Origin: an uncultured Odoribacter sp.
GTDB taxonomy: Bacteria > Bacteroidota > Bacteroidia > Bacteroidales > Marinifilaceae
Direction: 5' to 3'
Length of the DNA stretch: 64,000 nucleotides
Assembly: GCA_910578985.1 (NCBI GenBank)
Contig: CAJTSF010000005.1
Span: forward strand, 1 to 64,000
Shown: positions 18,294-26,677 of the stretch, in pieces
Layout of the letters: the number at the start of each line of letters is the position of its first letter
Position numbering within the stretch: the stretch's first letter is position 1
The notes under the pieces: model-generated
Database searches by the model: none
Told to the model about the DNA's origin: nothing
Seen by the model: only the letters and a program-made list of their open reading frames with translations
Program-made: the position numbers and the translations under genes

Positions 18294-19640
18294 ATGACAA
18301 AATTTTATTTCATTGCAGGTCTTGCGTTGGCAGCCATGTCTTGTACGACAACGCCGAAGACCGTCGTAAGCGTTCACGTGGAAGGCACGGAGATGAATGC
18401 GCAACCCGCCCTGATGATGCAGGACACCACCTATTCCGCCGCATTGGACTCAACCCGCTCGGTATCGTTCACCTTGGCGGAAAACGGAAAAGCCGAATAT
18501 GCCTATGTGCGGTTCGGACGTATGCAATTGCCGGTATATGTGGAACCGGGCAAGAGCTTTGACGTTTCCCTGAAAATGGAAGGACGCCGCGTCGTTCCGG
18601 CATTCACCGGCAAGGGTGCGCCCGTCAATACTTACCTCAACGGAGAGACATTCTATGAACTCCGTCCCGACTTCAAAGCGGACGAAGAAACCTTCATGAA
18701 ATCCTTGCAGGATGCCGAGGCGAAACTGCTGGCTAACCTCGATGCACAGAAATTCAATTCGGAATTCGTGCAGACGGAAAAACGCCGCATCCATTACATG
18801 GTCTACAGTTGGCTGATCAGGTATCCTTCCTATCATCCCTACTATGCCCAGGACCAGGACTACAAACCTTCGGACAAGCTCTATGCCGCCATCAAAAGCG
18901 CTGTACAGGAAGAACCTGAATTGCTCACCCTTCCCGAATACCGCGAGATTTTGGACAGCTACATCTCCATCTTAGGCACCAAAGACATACAGCCGGGAAA
19001 CATGGAAAACCGCATCCAGGCACAACTGGATTTCGCCTTGAAGCATTTCAATACGCCCGCCGTACAGGAATACGTGGTGGACAACGTGTTGAGCAGCTAT
19101 GTCGGCTATGCGGGCATCGACAACCTCGACCGGTTCATCGGCATCTACAACGAGAAAGTCTCCTCGCCTGACAAGAAAGCCGCATTCCAGGCATTGTGCG
19201 ACAAATGGGAAAAGGTGGCGAAAGGACAACCATCCATCGGATTCAAATACTTAGACATCAAAGGGAAAGAAGTAAGTCTTGCTGACCTGAAAGGCAAATA
19301 CGTCTACATCGACTGCTGGGCAACCTGGTGCGGTCCCTGCCTCGGCGAACTGCCCCACCTCCAGAAACTGGAGCATAAATACAAAGGCAGGAACATCCAT
19401 TTCGTCAGCATCTCCTGCGACCAGGACAAAGCCGCATGGGAAAAGATGGTCAAGGATGTAAAACTGGGCGGCATACAGCTCCACAACGGTGGCGACAACG
19501 AATTCATGGACTTCTTCATGATTAACGGCATTCCCCGTTTCATCCTGCTGGACCGCGAAGGCAAAATCATTGCCTCCAATGCTCCCCGCCCCTCCAACCC
19601 CGAAACGGTCAAACTGTTCAACAGCTTGAAAGGCATCTGA
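18294..19640 (+). CDS. TlpA-like thioredoxin-fold lipoprotein
   Basis: 448 aa. The lipoprotein signal ends AAMSC (Cys17). Residues ~20-100 resemble the DUF4369-like N-terminal beta domain of Bacteroidota TlpA proteins, ~120-310 is helical, and a C-terminal thioredoxin fold carries the active site WCGPC (Cys346, Cys349) with 'GIPRFILLDREGKI' (cis-Pro). It is predicted to be a periplasmic thiol-disulfide reductant. It stands alone, with its own terminator at 19662-19696 and the PBP gene on the other side. It is similar to the TlpA-like proteins of operons 2 and 3. Confidence 0.85.
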   Translation: MTKFYFIAGLALAAMSCTTTPKTVVSVHVEGTEMNAQPALMMQDTTYSAALDSTRSVSFTLAENGKAEYAYVRFGRMQLPVYVEPGKSFDVSLKMEGRRVVPAFTGKGAPVNTYLNGETFYELRPDFKADEETFMKSLQDAEAKLLANLDAQKFNSEFVQTEKRRIHYMVYSWLIRYPSYHPYYAQDQDYKPSDKLYAAIKSAVQEEPELLTLPEYREILDSYISILGTKDIQPGNMENRIQAQLDFALKHFNTPAVQEYVVDNVLSSYVGYAGIDNLDRFIGIYNEKVSSPDKKAAFQALCDKWEKVAKGQPSIGFKYLDIKGKEVSLADLKGKYVYIDCWATWCGPCLGELPHLQKLEHKYKGRNIHFVSISCDQDKAAWEKMVKDVKLGGIQLHNGGDNEFMDFFMINGIPRFILLDREGKIIASNAPRPSNPETVKLFNSLKGI

Positions 19641-19657
19641 TAAAACTTCAATCAGCA

Positions 19658-19888
19658 TTAAAAACAAGCGGGCTTCTTATCGAAGCCCGCTTGTTTATTT
19701 TCGTTGCGATAATAAATGTCGCTACCGATTTTCCAATAAAGAGCAAGCAATTCTGCATTGACGCCAAGGATAGCTTTCAATTTGGATTGCTCTATCAATG
19801 AAATAATTTCTTTCCTCCAATTATTGTAATCTTCAGAAAGCATATCTTGTTTTTCAGCCGTTTGCGGTACTGTTATATTATTGTCCAT
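19658..19888 (-). pseudogene. DUF1016/PDDEXK (YhcG-type) protein, N-terminal stump
   Basis: 76 aa frame. 'WRKEIISLIEQSKLKAILGV' and 'NAELLALYWKIGSDIYYRNE' match the DUF1016 N-terminal helical domain of YhcG-like nucleases. The homology stops at about residue 62; the remaining codons (QAGFDKKPACF) are simply the terminator hairpin of the convergent TlpA-like gene read on the other strand. The nuclease domain is absent. It is therefore a gene stump truncated at the hairpin. Confidence 0.7.
19662..19696 (+). terminator. Intrinsic terminator after the TlpA-like gene
   Basis: Perfect 15-bp stem (AAACAAGCGGGCTTC / GAAGCCCGCTTGTTT) with a 5-nt loop, followed by a T-rich tract, 21 bp after the stop. 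It can act in both directions. Confidence 0.9.
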
Positions 19889-20010
19889 TGTCTACGTGTT
19901 TTGATTGCAAAAATTCTGAAAATCAGCCAATTTTTCTATTCAATCAAGTCAAGTATTTACTATATACTATTTTTGCATTGGACTTTAGGGAATCTCCCTC
20001 TCCACCATAC

Positions 20011-20039
20011 AAAAAGCAGCCTGGCTAACGCCAGACTGC
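20011..20039 (-). terminator. Terminator of operon 2
   Basis: Stem GCAGTCTGGC/GCCAGGCTGC on the minus strand (one mismatch, 4-nt loop) followed by TTTTT, 32 bp after the last stop of the fimbrillin-like genes. Confidence 0.75.
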
Positions 20040-20070
20040 CTTTCTTCATTCAAATCCGGGGACAAAAAGA

Positions 20071-21588
20071 TTAAAACTCGTGGAAAGCACGAACACGATT
20101 GGCAAAATCCTGACCTTTAAGCGAAACGACATCAAAAAAACTCCCCCAATCTGGATACATCTCATAAAAAGAATTATATCCAACTAATCTTACATTTTCG
20201 CCACTACCAATTGTGGAAGAATGATAGTAACAATCGGTTTTCTTCATCTCATTCTTTTTCTCTCCTGGAGCCTGCTTGATAGCTGCATTGAATTCATCCC
20301 AACGATTATTCTTAATAATCAATTCTCCAAATATTTTCAAAACATTATGTGCCGGCAATACCCAACCCGTTACTCCATCCACATTCTTGTCATTACACCA
20401 TTTCATTGCCGGGAAATGCTCCAATGTTTTATCGCACAGCAAACAGGCATTCAAATTGGCAATGGCATCATCTCTGTCATTTGCCGCAGGCATAATACCT
20501 GATTCAATAGGATCTTCCGTTGCCCAAGGCAATTCCACCTCATCCAACGAAACCACCCATCCATGCTGTCCGGTCTCGTCCACACTGATGACGATTCCCT
20601 GGATGCCGTGCCGGTTATAGAAATCGAACACCTTGTAAGTCGGCAGGTTCTCCAACGCATCCCCCAGAATCGCCTCATTATCCCGCCAGGGAGCGATTTC
20701 CTTGATGCGCACCACACATTCCGTCTCCTTCACCAACACATCCAGAACAATTTGTTTGCCGGACTCGAAATTCAGCTCCTCCTCCACATTCCAATTGTAA
20801 GTCTGGCTTCCCAGGGTCAGAATCTCCAGCAATTGCGTCCCCACTGTCACTTTCTGCGGCACAATAATCGCCTCCCGCACAATCTCGATGCCCTCCGGGA
20901 TCTCTTTCAGTTCGGCGCTCGTCACCTTGGCGGCATCGCCTTTCGCCGTCACCGTACCCGTTCCCAAATCGACGGAAGCGTTCAACTGCACGTTGTTCAC
21001 CGTCACCTTGCTCCCTACCAATCCGCCGGGCGTGGAGGAATTACTGTGGATATGTAGCACCACTTTGCTCATCAGGTGACGGAAAGAAAGGGTCGTCGCC
21101 TCGTCGCTGTATTTCACCGTCTTCCGGGCATAAAGCAGGTCGTTCTTCTCATTCCCCTCATCCAGCAAAGCGAGGCTGTCCTGCCTCGGCTCGATGGCAA
21201 AAGCGTATGCTGCGGGATTCTCCCCCGCCTTCTCATCGTAAGGTGCATAAGCGTACACCTCCAACGAAGGCTGATGATCCCAGGAAATACGCGGTTCGGA
21301 AACCAATCCATCGGCGCTCTGCAGGAATTGCGTGTTCCGGGCGACCTCCGCACGGTTCAGGTCGGCATCCGTCCGGGTTGCCGAAATCCACATGCCGACC
21401 CCTTGTCCGGCACGGAAACGGGTGGAAGCGGCATCGGGCGTCATGCCTTCGATAAGAGCCGAAAGGTGAAGTTCTTCCGTCCCTCCTATCACCTCTCCGC
21501 CATTCTCATTTTTACAACCTGTCAGGCACACGGCTGCCGAGAGGATAAAACCCAGTATATAGTTGTATGTTCTCATGGTCTTGCTCAT
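20071..21588 (-). CDS. Fimbrillin-like (Mfa_like_1) lipoprotein with C-terminal Lcl/DUF1566-like domain
   Basis: 505 aa. Lipoprotein signal with Cys25 (CLTGC). Residues ~35-290 follow the fimbrillin-family pattern: 'TRFRAGQGVGMWIS', 'YAYAPYDEKA', 'NDLLYAR', 'TLSFRHLMSKVVLHI'. Residues ~310-505 are a second domain with 'GIQGIVISVDETGQHGWVVS' and 'GVTGWVLPAHNVLKIF', resembling the C-terminal domain of the esterase at 112-1878. The start overlaps the stop of the preceding gene (ATGA), so translation is probably coupled. It is the last gene of operon 2. The role is unknown; a surface adhesin or accessory binding protein is plausible. Confidence 0.72.
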   Translation of the reverse strand: MSKTMRTYNYILGFILSAAVCLTGCKNENGGEVIGGTEELHLSALIEGMTPDAASTRFRAGQGVGMWISATRTDADLNRAEVARNTQFLQSADGLVSEPRISWDHQPSLEVYAYAPYDEKAGENPAAYAFAIEPRQDSLALLDEGNEKNDLLYARKTVKYSDEATTLSFRHLMSKVVLHIHSNSSTPGGLVGSKVTVNNVQLNASVDLGTGTVTAKGDAAKVTSAELKEIPEGIEIVREAIIVPQKVTVGTQLLEILTLGSQTYNWNVEEELNFESGKQIVLDVLVKETECVVRIKEIAPWRDNEAILGDALENLPTYKVFDFYNRHGIQGIVISVDETGQHGWVVSLDEVELPWATEDPIESGIMPAANDRDDAIANLNACLLCDKTLEHFPAMKWCNDKNVDGVTGWVLPAHNVLKIFGELIIKNNRWDEFNAAIKQAPGEKKNEMKKTDCYYHSSTIGSGENVRLVGYNSFYEMYPDWGSFFDVVSLKGQDFANRVRAFHEF

Positions 21589-22406
21589 TTAAGGGTAATT
21601 TTCATTCTTTGCAAACTTCCGGCGCTCAAGTCGAAAGATTCGGCGGGAGTGTACATGTATGCCACGTCCCCGTTGTCGCATTGCAGGAAAGGCTCTTCCG
21701 TCGCGATGCTTTGCGGAGGCAGCACCACGCGGAAAAGGCGTGCGGCGGCATCCGTCACGGCAAACTCCGCCGTCGTCGCCCCGTCCTCCGAATGGATAAA
21801 AGCTCCCGTACCGATATTCCACGCCGTCTTGGTTTTCACATGGATGGCTTTCACTGTCAGTTCGGGCAGGAAGTCGATACCCTCGCCGAGAATCTCCACC
21901 TCCACTAAAGAAAAGGCATGCTCAAACGCCAGTTCCACCTCCCCGTCTGTCAGCCCCCTCACATTGGCGGCACGCAACACATCCGCATTCGGCATCGTAT
22001 TCACTTCGAAAATCATCGAATCGGGACGTGAAGCCTCGCGGACATAAGGCCAGTAGGCATAAAAATCCAACGGCTCGCCGTCCTGCGACCACACCACCTT
22101 GTCCGTCGGGGTGGCAGGCGCCCAGCCCTCTTCCGTCTTCACCCATTTCGCATTATGGGCCTGATTACCGGTAACACCGGGTACGGCCGCCGTTTCGGGA
22201 GCGGTGCGCTTCACGGCATAAATGCCGATGGAGTCGCCTACGACAAAGTCATCTTTCCCGCCACGGGTGAATGACGCAGAGTGAATCCGGAAACTCACCT
22301 CTTTCAATCCGGCGGAGGTTTCCGGACACGGTTCCGATACCTCCCGCGCACATGCCCCGAACGCCAGGGCTGCCGCAAAAGTCAATAATACGCTGTTTGT
22401 CTTCAT
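21585..22406 (-). CDS. Fimbrillin-like (Mfa_like_1) lipoprotein
   Basis: 273 aa. Lipoprotein signal ending AFGAC (Cys19). The mature part shows the fimbrillin-family pattern 'FTRGGKDDFVVGDSIGIYAV', 'DKVVWSQDGEPLDFYAYWPY' and 'VELAFEHAFSLVEVEI'. It lacks an extra C-terminal domain, unlike its downstream neighbour, with which it overlaps by 4 bp. It is part of operon 2, 24 bp after the TlpA-like gene. Confidence 0.75.
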   Translation of the reverse strand: MKTNSVLLTFAAALAFGACAREVSEPCPETSAGLKEVSFRIHSASFTRGGKDDFVVGDSIGIYAVKRTAPETAAVPGVTGNQAHNAKWVKTEEGWAPATPTDKVVWSQDGEPLDFYAYWPYVREASRPDSMIFEVNTMPNADVLRAANVRGLTDGEVELAFEHAFSLVEVEILGEGIDFLPELTVKAIHVKTKTAWNIGTGAFIHSEDGATTAEFAVTDAAARLFRVVLPPQSIATEEPFLQCDNGDVAYMYTPAESFDLSAGSLQRMKITLK

Positions 22407-22430
22407 GATAATATTAATTTAGGTTGTTCA

Positions 22431-23825
22431 TCAAATGCCTTTCAATTGCTCCAGCTTCTGAACGGTTTCGGGATCCGAGGGGCGGGTCATGTTTTTGTCG
22501 ATAAGCTTGCCTTCGGGATCGAACAGAAGGAAACGGGGAACACCCGTAATCTTATAGTCCACGGCGATTTGCGCTTCAGGACCGCCGATGAGCTGAATGC
22601 CGCCCAACTGCTCTTTCCGGACCATTTCCACCCAGTCTTTCCGCCGCGAATCGATGGAGATACTGACAAAGTGGATATTTTTGCCATGGAACCGCTCTTC
22701 CAGTTTTTTCAAATGGGGAATCTCCTGCCGGCAGGGACCGCACCACGTCGCCCACACATCGATATAGAGGTATTTGCCTCTCAGATCCTCCAGGTTCATG
22801 GCATTTCCATCGACATCGTAATAAACGGCACCCTCGGACAACATCCGGTTTCCGTTCTGCAATTTCTCATACACGGCACGATGCCGGCGCAACTCCTCTT
22901 TGTAATCCTCCCGTTTCACGTAACGGTCGTATATCTCCTGCACTCCTTTCAGCGGAGCGCCTTGCGTGCTTTCCGTATAAATAATGGCATACTTTTGCAC
23001 CATATCCTCCAGAATGACGGGGTTTTTGAAATACATTTCCAACACCTCCACACGCTGCCGGATTACCGTCTCCCAATCCACCCCGAAGTCCTTCAGGGCA
23101 AGGATGGCGATCGCACCGCTCACGTATTCCCGGTAGGCGGCATTTTTCCAAAGTTCGACATCGTCTTCCAGCAACCGGGGAATATATTCCTTGACAAGCG
23201 GGGTTTCATCCTGCTTCCATAAGCCGTAGGCCTGGTTGCCGTCTTTCCAGAAATGCTGCACGGGATAACTGGTCAGGGGATTGTGCAACCGGTAGCGGAC
23301 GGTCAGAAGTTCTTTCTGTTCGAAATCTTTGTCCAAACGGTAGGACAACACCGTCTTCCGGTTCTGTTTCTCGTATTGCTTCAATTTCTTCAGGTATGCT
23401 TTCTCGTCCAACAGGAAATCACTGTCTTGCATCCAGTTCATCTGCCGCTCGTTGAGGTAGATGTTTTTGTCCGCATTGTCGCCCTCGCATTGCAAATCGA
23501 AATGTTGCAGGCAATACTCCCCATTGGAGTTCGTCACCACTTTCAAAGACAAGGGTTTGCCCGGCTCCAGATACAGAGGGTTATGGCTGAAAGCGATATT
23601 CAGCGTAAAATAATCCCCCTCTTCCAGCGGAAACTCGAATACGGCGATGTTCGAGGAGTCGCACATCCGATTCTCCTGAAAGGAGGTTCCCGACAACGAC
23701 ACGTTTTTAGCTAAAGTGAAATCGCCCAAATCCACCGTCAGGCGGGCACGTTTTTCTTGGGCTGCCACCTGTATCACGGCGAAAAAAGCCAACAATACGG
23801 CAATGAATACATGTTTGTTCATCAT
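22431..23825 (-). CDS. TlpA-like thioredoxin-fold periplasmic protein
   Basis: 464 aa. A cleavable signal (…VIQVAAQ) rather than a lipobox. The N-terminal beta domain (~25-115) and helical middle match the other TlpA-like proteins here. The active site WCGPC lies at 361-365 (Cys362, Cys365) in 'YIDVWATWCGPCRQEIPHL', with 'ITGVPRFLLFDPEGKLI' containing the cis-Pro. It ends 'ETVQKLEQLKGI', nearly the same as the protein at 18294. Predicted thiol-disulfide oxidoreductase. It lies in operon 2 between the metalloprotease-like and fimbrillin-like genes. Confidence 0.87.
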   Translation of the reverse strand: MMNKHVFIAVLLAFFAVIQVAAQEKRARLTVDLGDFTLAKNVSLSGTSFQENRMCDSSNIAVFEFPLEEGDYFTLNIAFSHNPLYLEPGKPLSLKVVTNSNGEYCLQHFDLQCEGDNADKNIYLNERQMNWMQDSDFLLDEKAYLKKLKQYEKQNRKTVLSYRLDKDFEQKELLTVRYRLHNPLTSYPVQHFWKDGNQAYGLWKQDETPLVKEYIPRLLEDDVELWKNAAYREYVSGAIAILALKDFGVDWETVIRQRVEVLEMYFKNPVILEDMVQKYAIIYTESTQGAPLKGVQEIYDRYVKREDYKEELRRHRAVYEKLQNGNRMLSEGAVYYDVDGNAMNLEDLRGKYLYIDVWATWCGPCRQEIPHLKKLEERFHGKNIHFVSISIDSRRKDWVEMVRKEQLGGIQLIGGPEAQIAVDYKITGVPRFLLFDPEGKLIDKNMTRPSDPETVQKLEQLKGI

Positions 23826-23861
23826 TTGTTTTGAGTTGAATTAAATTAAAATATAGGTTGT

Positions 23862-25160
23862 TTATTTCTTATCCGACCTTTTGCCGGTAAAGGCATAACG
23901 GGATTTCCACATCCAGCGCGAGGGGCAACGCTCCAGGCAAAGGCGGATTCGCGCTGCCTGGTCCACCGATACGGAGTTTTTATAACTATATGCGTCCATG
24001 ACATTGTAAGAGGTGAACGACCGGGTACTATCGCTCTTGAACACGGAAAGGTTGTCATTCCAGTAGTAAAAGGTGTCGGGACAATAGTCCGTATCGCCAT
24101 TCACCAGATTGCCTCCGTTGAATTTAGATGCCTGGGTGGTCATCAGTCCGAGATAACGCGCCATGGGAGTGGAAATCTCAAAATAATCGGAACTCTGAAA
24201 AGGGTTCAGGAACTGGGAGACATTGACAAAAAAACCGATATCGGTCGCCGTCTTCGGAAAACCGTCCGGCAGCGCCTCGGCGGTCAATCCCGGGATGGGG
24301 TTCTCCGGGTCGTCGATGACGGTGGGCACGGATACCAAGGATGCCGCCCCGTTCGGGTTGTTGATTAACCAGATGTTCAAAAAGTTCTTGTAATCGTACA
24401 CCAAAGATTGCCTCCTGAAAACGAATGCCCGGAACTCTTCGTCTTTCGTAAAGGTGGAATCCGGCATCTCGTAAATGTGAAGCCCCGGCTCCTCGAGCAA
24501 GATTCCGTTATCGTTATATTCCGCCGCACGGAAAGTAATCTTGGCATTCCCGCCGTTGGGATCGCTGGTCACCTTGCCGTTGAAGACGTCGTTCATACGG
24601 GCAATGTTCTTCCGGATGGTTTCGCCGGTGATGGTAATAGACGCGATGCCCGGCTTGTTCACATAGTTCAACACATGAAATATCACGGGAATAACTATCG
24701 GCTCATAATCCTCCGCCGGCAATTCGCGCACCCGGATTTCCAGCTCGTCGCTTATCAGCTCCCCTGCCTCCAGATGGAAGCGGAGGTTGCGGGACCGCGT
24801 GTCGGTGGTCGAAAAAGTGAAATCCGGATACTCGTTTCCCGTTTCATCCACCAAGCGGAAGAGCCCTTCCGGCAACAAATCGGCAGGAATCAGCGAAGTG
24901 TCACGCACGGTCTTGGGATGATACATGACGCTGTCGCCATCATACTCGGGCGCATAGCTGGGAAATTCGAGGATATTGTACGCCTCCGCGTAAAATTTCA
25001 TGGTCGCTTGACCGTTGGGCAACACCGTTTCGTGGTCGGCACGCAGGCGGATGAGTTTGACATCCCCGAGGGTAGCAAGTTTTTCCGTGAAAACGTCATC
25101 TTCCGGAGCACAGCCAACCGCCGTCCAGCAAAGCATGATATAAATCCATATTCTTTTCAT
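23862..25160 (-). CDS. Metalloproteinase-family lipoprotein lacking the HExxH zinc site (pseudoprotease)
   Basis: 432 aa. Lipoprotein signal with Cys17 (AVGC). The length and the C-terminal landmarks (GDTDYCPDT at 356-363, SYNVMDAYSY, 'VDQAARIRLCLERCPSRWMW') match the Bacteroidota 'zinc-dependent metalloproteinase lipoprotein' family (BF0631-like metzincins). Where that family has HExGHYLGL, this protein has TPMARYLGL (331-339; DNA 24144-24170): both His and the Glu are replaced by Thr, Arg and Pro. The rest of the fold is conserved with no frameshift, so it looks like an intact but catalytically inactive protein, perhaps a binding subunit. It lies between susD and the TlpA-like gene. Confidence 0.75.
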   Translation of the reverse strand: MKRIWIYIMLCWTAVGCAPEDDVFTEKLATLGDVKLIRLRADHETVLPNGQATMKFYAEAYNILEFPSYAPEYDGDSVMYHPKTVRDTSLIPADLLPEGLFRLVDETGNEYPDFTFSTTDTRSRNLRFHLEAGELISDELEIRVRELPAEDYEPIVIPVIFHVLNYVNKPGIASITITGETIRKNIARMNDVFNGKVTSDPNGGNAKITFRAAEYNDNGILLEEPGLHIYEMPDSTFTKDEEFRAFVFRRQSLVYDYKNFLNIWLINNPNGAASLVSVPTVIDDPENPIPGLTAEALPDGFPKTATDIGFFVNVSQFLNPFQSSDYFEISTPMARYLGLMTTQASKFNGGNLVNGDTDYCPDTFYYWNDNLSVFKSDSTRSFTSYNVMDAYSYKNSVSVDQAARIRLCLERCPSRWMWKSRYAFTGKRSDKK

Positions 25161-25182
25161 ATCCTAATCGGTTTAATCGTCA

Positions 25183-26664
25183 TCAGTTAAAATTCGTCCA
25201 TCCCGGATTCTGGCTGATATTGTTGTAATCCAGTTCGACATCGTAGGGGATAGGCAGGGCATACCGGTAATCGTCGGCTGCCAGCGTATAGGTTTTCACC
25301 TCTCCGGATTCCTTGTCGTAAGCCTCACGGCTACAGGTGAGCCCCCAGCGTTTCATGTCCAGCCAGCGCGAACCGTACTCGAAACACAATTCCCTCCTCC
25401 GCTCTTTCTGCAATTCGGCAAAGACCTCTCCCGTGACCGTCTGCGTCGTCCCCGGCATCCGGAACTCCCGGAATGCCGCCAGCATCTTTGCCGCCTCGCC
25501 CTCCTTGCCGATGTGGCATTTCGCCTCCACATTCATCAGATAGAGATCCGCCTTCCGGTAGAGAACCAGAATATCACCCACGGGTCCCCAGGAATAGGTC
25601 ACCGGTTTCGCAATGTAATACACCGTATCGCCATCGTTCTCCGCCGCCTTGAACCAGGCTTCGCGGCGGATATCCTCCGGCTCGTAAAGATTCCACAACT
25701 CATCCGTAGGACGCTGGGCATTGTTCAACCCCCAGATTCCCATATATTCTCCCCCCACGCGAAAAAAGCGGTCCGTCGCCAATTTCAGTGCGTACAACGG
25801 ATTGTCTACCGACCAAGAGACCCTGTTCGCAGCAAAAGTTTCACGCAGCACCTCAGCCCGGTCTTCCGGCTCGTATGCGGCAATCAGTTCTCCCGAATAT
25901 TTTTCCGCCGATTCCCAATCGGTCGCCTGGCTTGCCGCCGAACCGGCGCGGAACAGGTACATCTCTGCCAATACGGAACGGATGAAATCGGGAGAGTAGA
26001 AGAAGTTCCAGGGTCTGCCCGGCGTCTTGTACTCCAGCACTTCCAGCAACTCACGCTCGATGACGCGGTAAATCTCCGTCTGCGTCAGGCGGTCTCCGGG
26101 AATCACATTTTCGGAATCCAGGTTCAGCGGAATCCCTAAACGGTCATTTCCGTAGGGTGCGAAAAACTGCAACAGCTTCAAGATGTTCCATGCCCGGATG
26201 ACCTTCGCCTCCCCGCCAATGGTTTCCTTATCCGCCAAGGTATGGTCCACCTTCGCCAGGTCGTCCAAAATGGCGTTCATAAAACCGATGGAAGAATAAC
26301 CGTTCTGCCAGATGGTCCCCGCCATACCCCTCGCCTTCCAGTCCGTGCTCTCGTAATAACGGTTCATGCAGTCGTTATTGATGGAAGAGTGCTCCTCGAA
26401 ATGCAGCAGATCCAGGTTGTCTTCATACAACGCCAGCTGACTGTTGATGTCGTTATATATCGGCAGCGACAACATGGACGACCCGTAGACAGGCACGGGA
26501 AGCGTTGTCCACATGTGGGCAGCCCAATAGGTCAGCAACTCGGTGCGCACATCCTCGATATTCGCGACAACCTGCGCGTTCTTGGGCACCAGGTTCAAAA
26601 AATCCTTGCAAGACAAACAAGACAGGCACACCAGCCATAAAGGAAGAAATATTTTTATTTTCAT
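25183..26664 (-). CDS. RagB/SusD family outer-membrane lipoprotein
   Basis: 493 aa from the ATG at 26664 (MKIKIFLPLWLVCLSCLSC); the upstream in-frame ATG would overlap the end of susC. The lipobox CLSC is followed by KDFLNLVPKNAQVV. SusD landmarks are present: 'GGEAKVIRAWNILKLLQFF', 'KADLYLMNVEAKCHIG' and 'LQKERRRELCFEYGSRWLDMKRWG' with the C-terminal 'YALPIPYDVELDYNNISQNPGW'. It is the ligand-binding partner of the SusC encoded 13 bp upstream. Confidence 0.93.
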   Translation of the reverse strand: MKIKIFLPLWLVCLSCLSCKDFLNLVPKNAQVVANIEDVRTELLTYWAAHMWTTLPVPVYGSSMLSLPIYNDINSQLALYEDNLDLLHFEEHSSINNDCMNRYYESTDWKARGMAGTIWQNGYSSIGFMNAILDDLAKVDHTLADKETIGGEAKVIRAWNILKLLQFFAPYGNDRLGIPLNLDSENVIPGDRLTQTEIYRVIERELLEVLEYKTPGRPWNFFYSPDFIRSVLAEMYLFRAGSAASQATDWESAEKYSGELIAAYEPEDRAEVLRETFAANRVSWSVDNPLYALKLATDRFFRVGGEYMGIWGLNNAQRPTDELWNLYEPEDIRREAWFKAAENDGDTVYYIAKPVTYSWGPVGDILVLYRKADLYLMNVEAKCHIGKEGEAAKMLAAFREFRMPGTTQTVTGEVFAELQKERRRELCFEYGSRWLDMKRWGLTCSREAYDKESGEVKTYTLAADDYRYALPIPYDVELDYNNISQNPGWTNFN

Positions 26665-26677
26665 AGCCTCTTGATGT

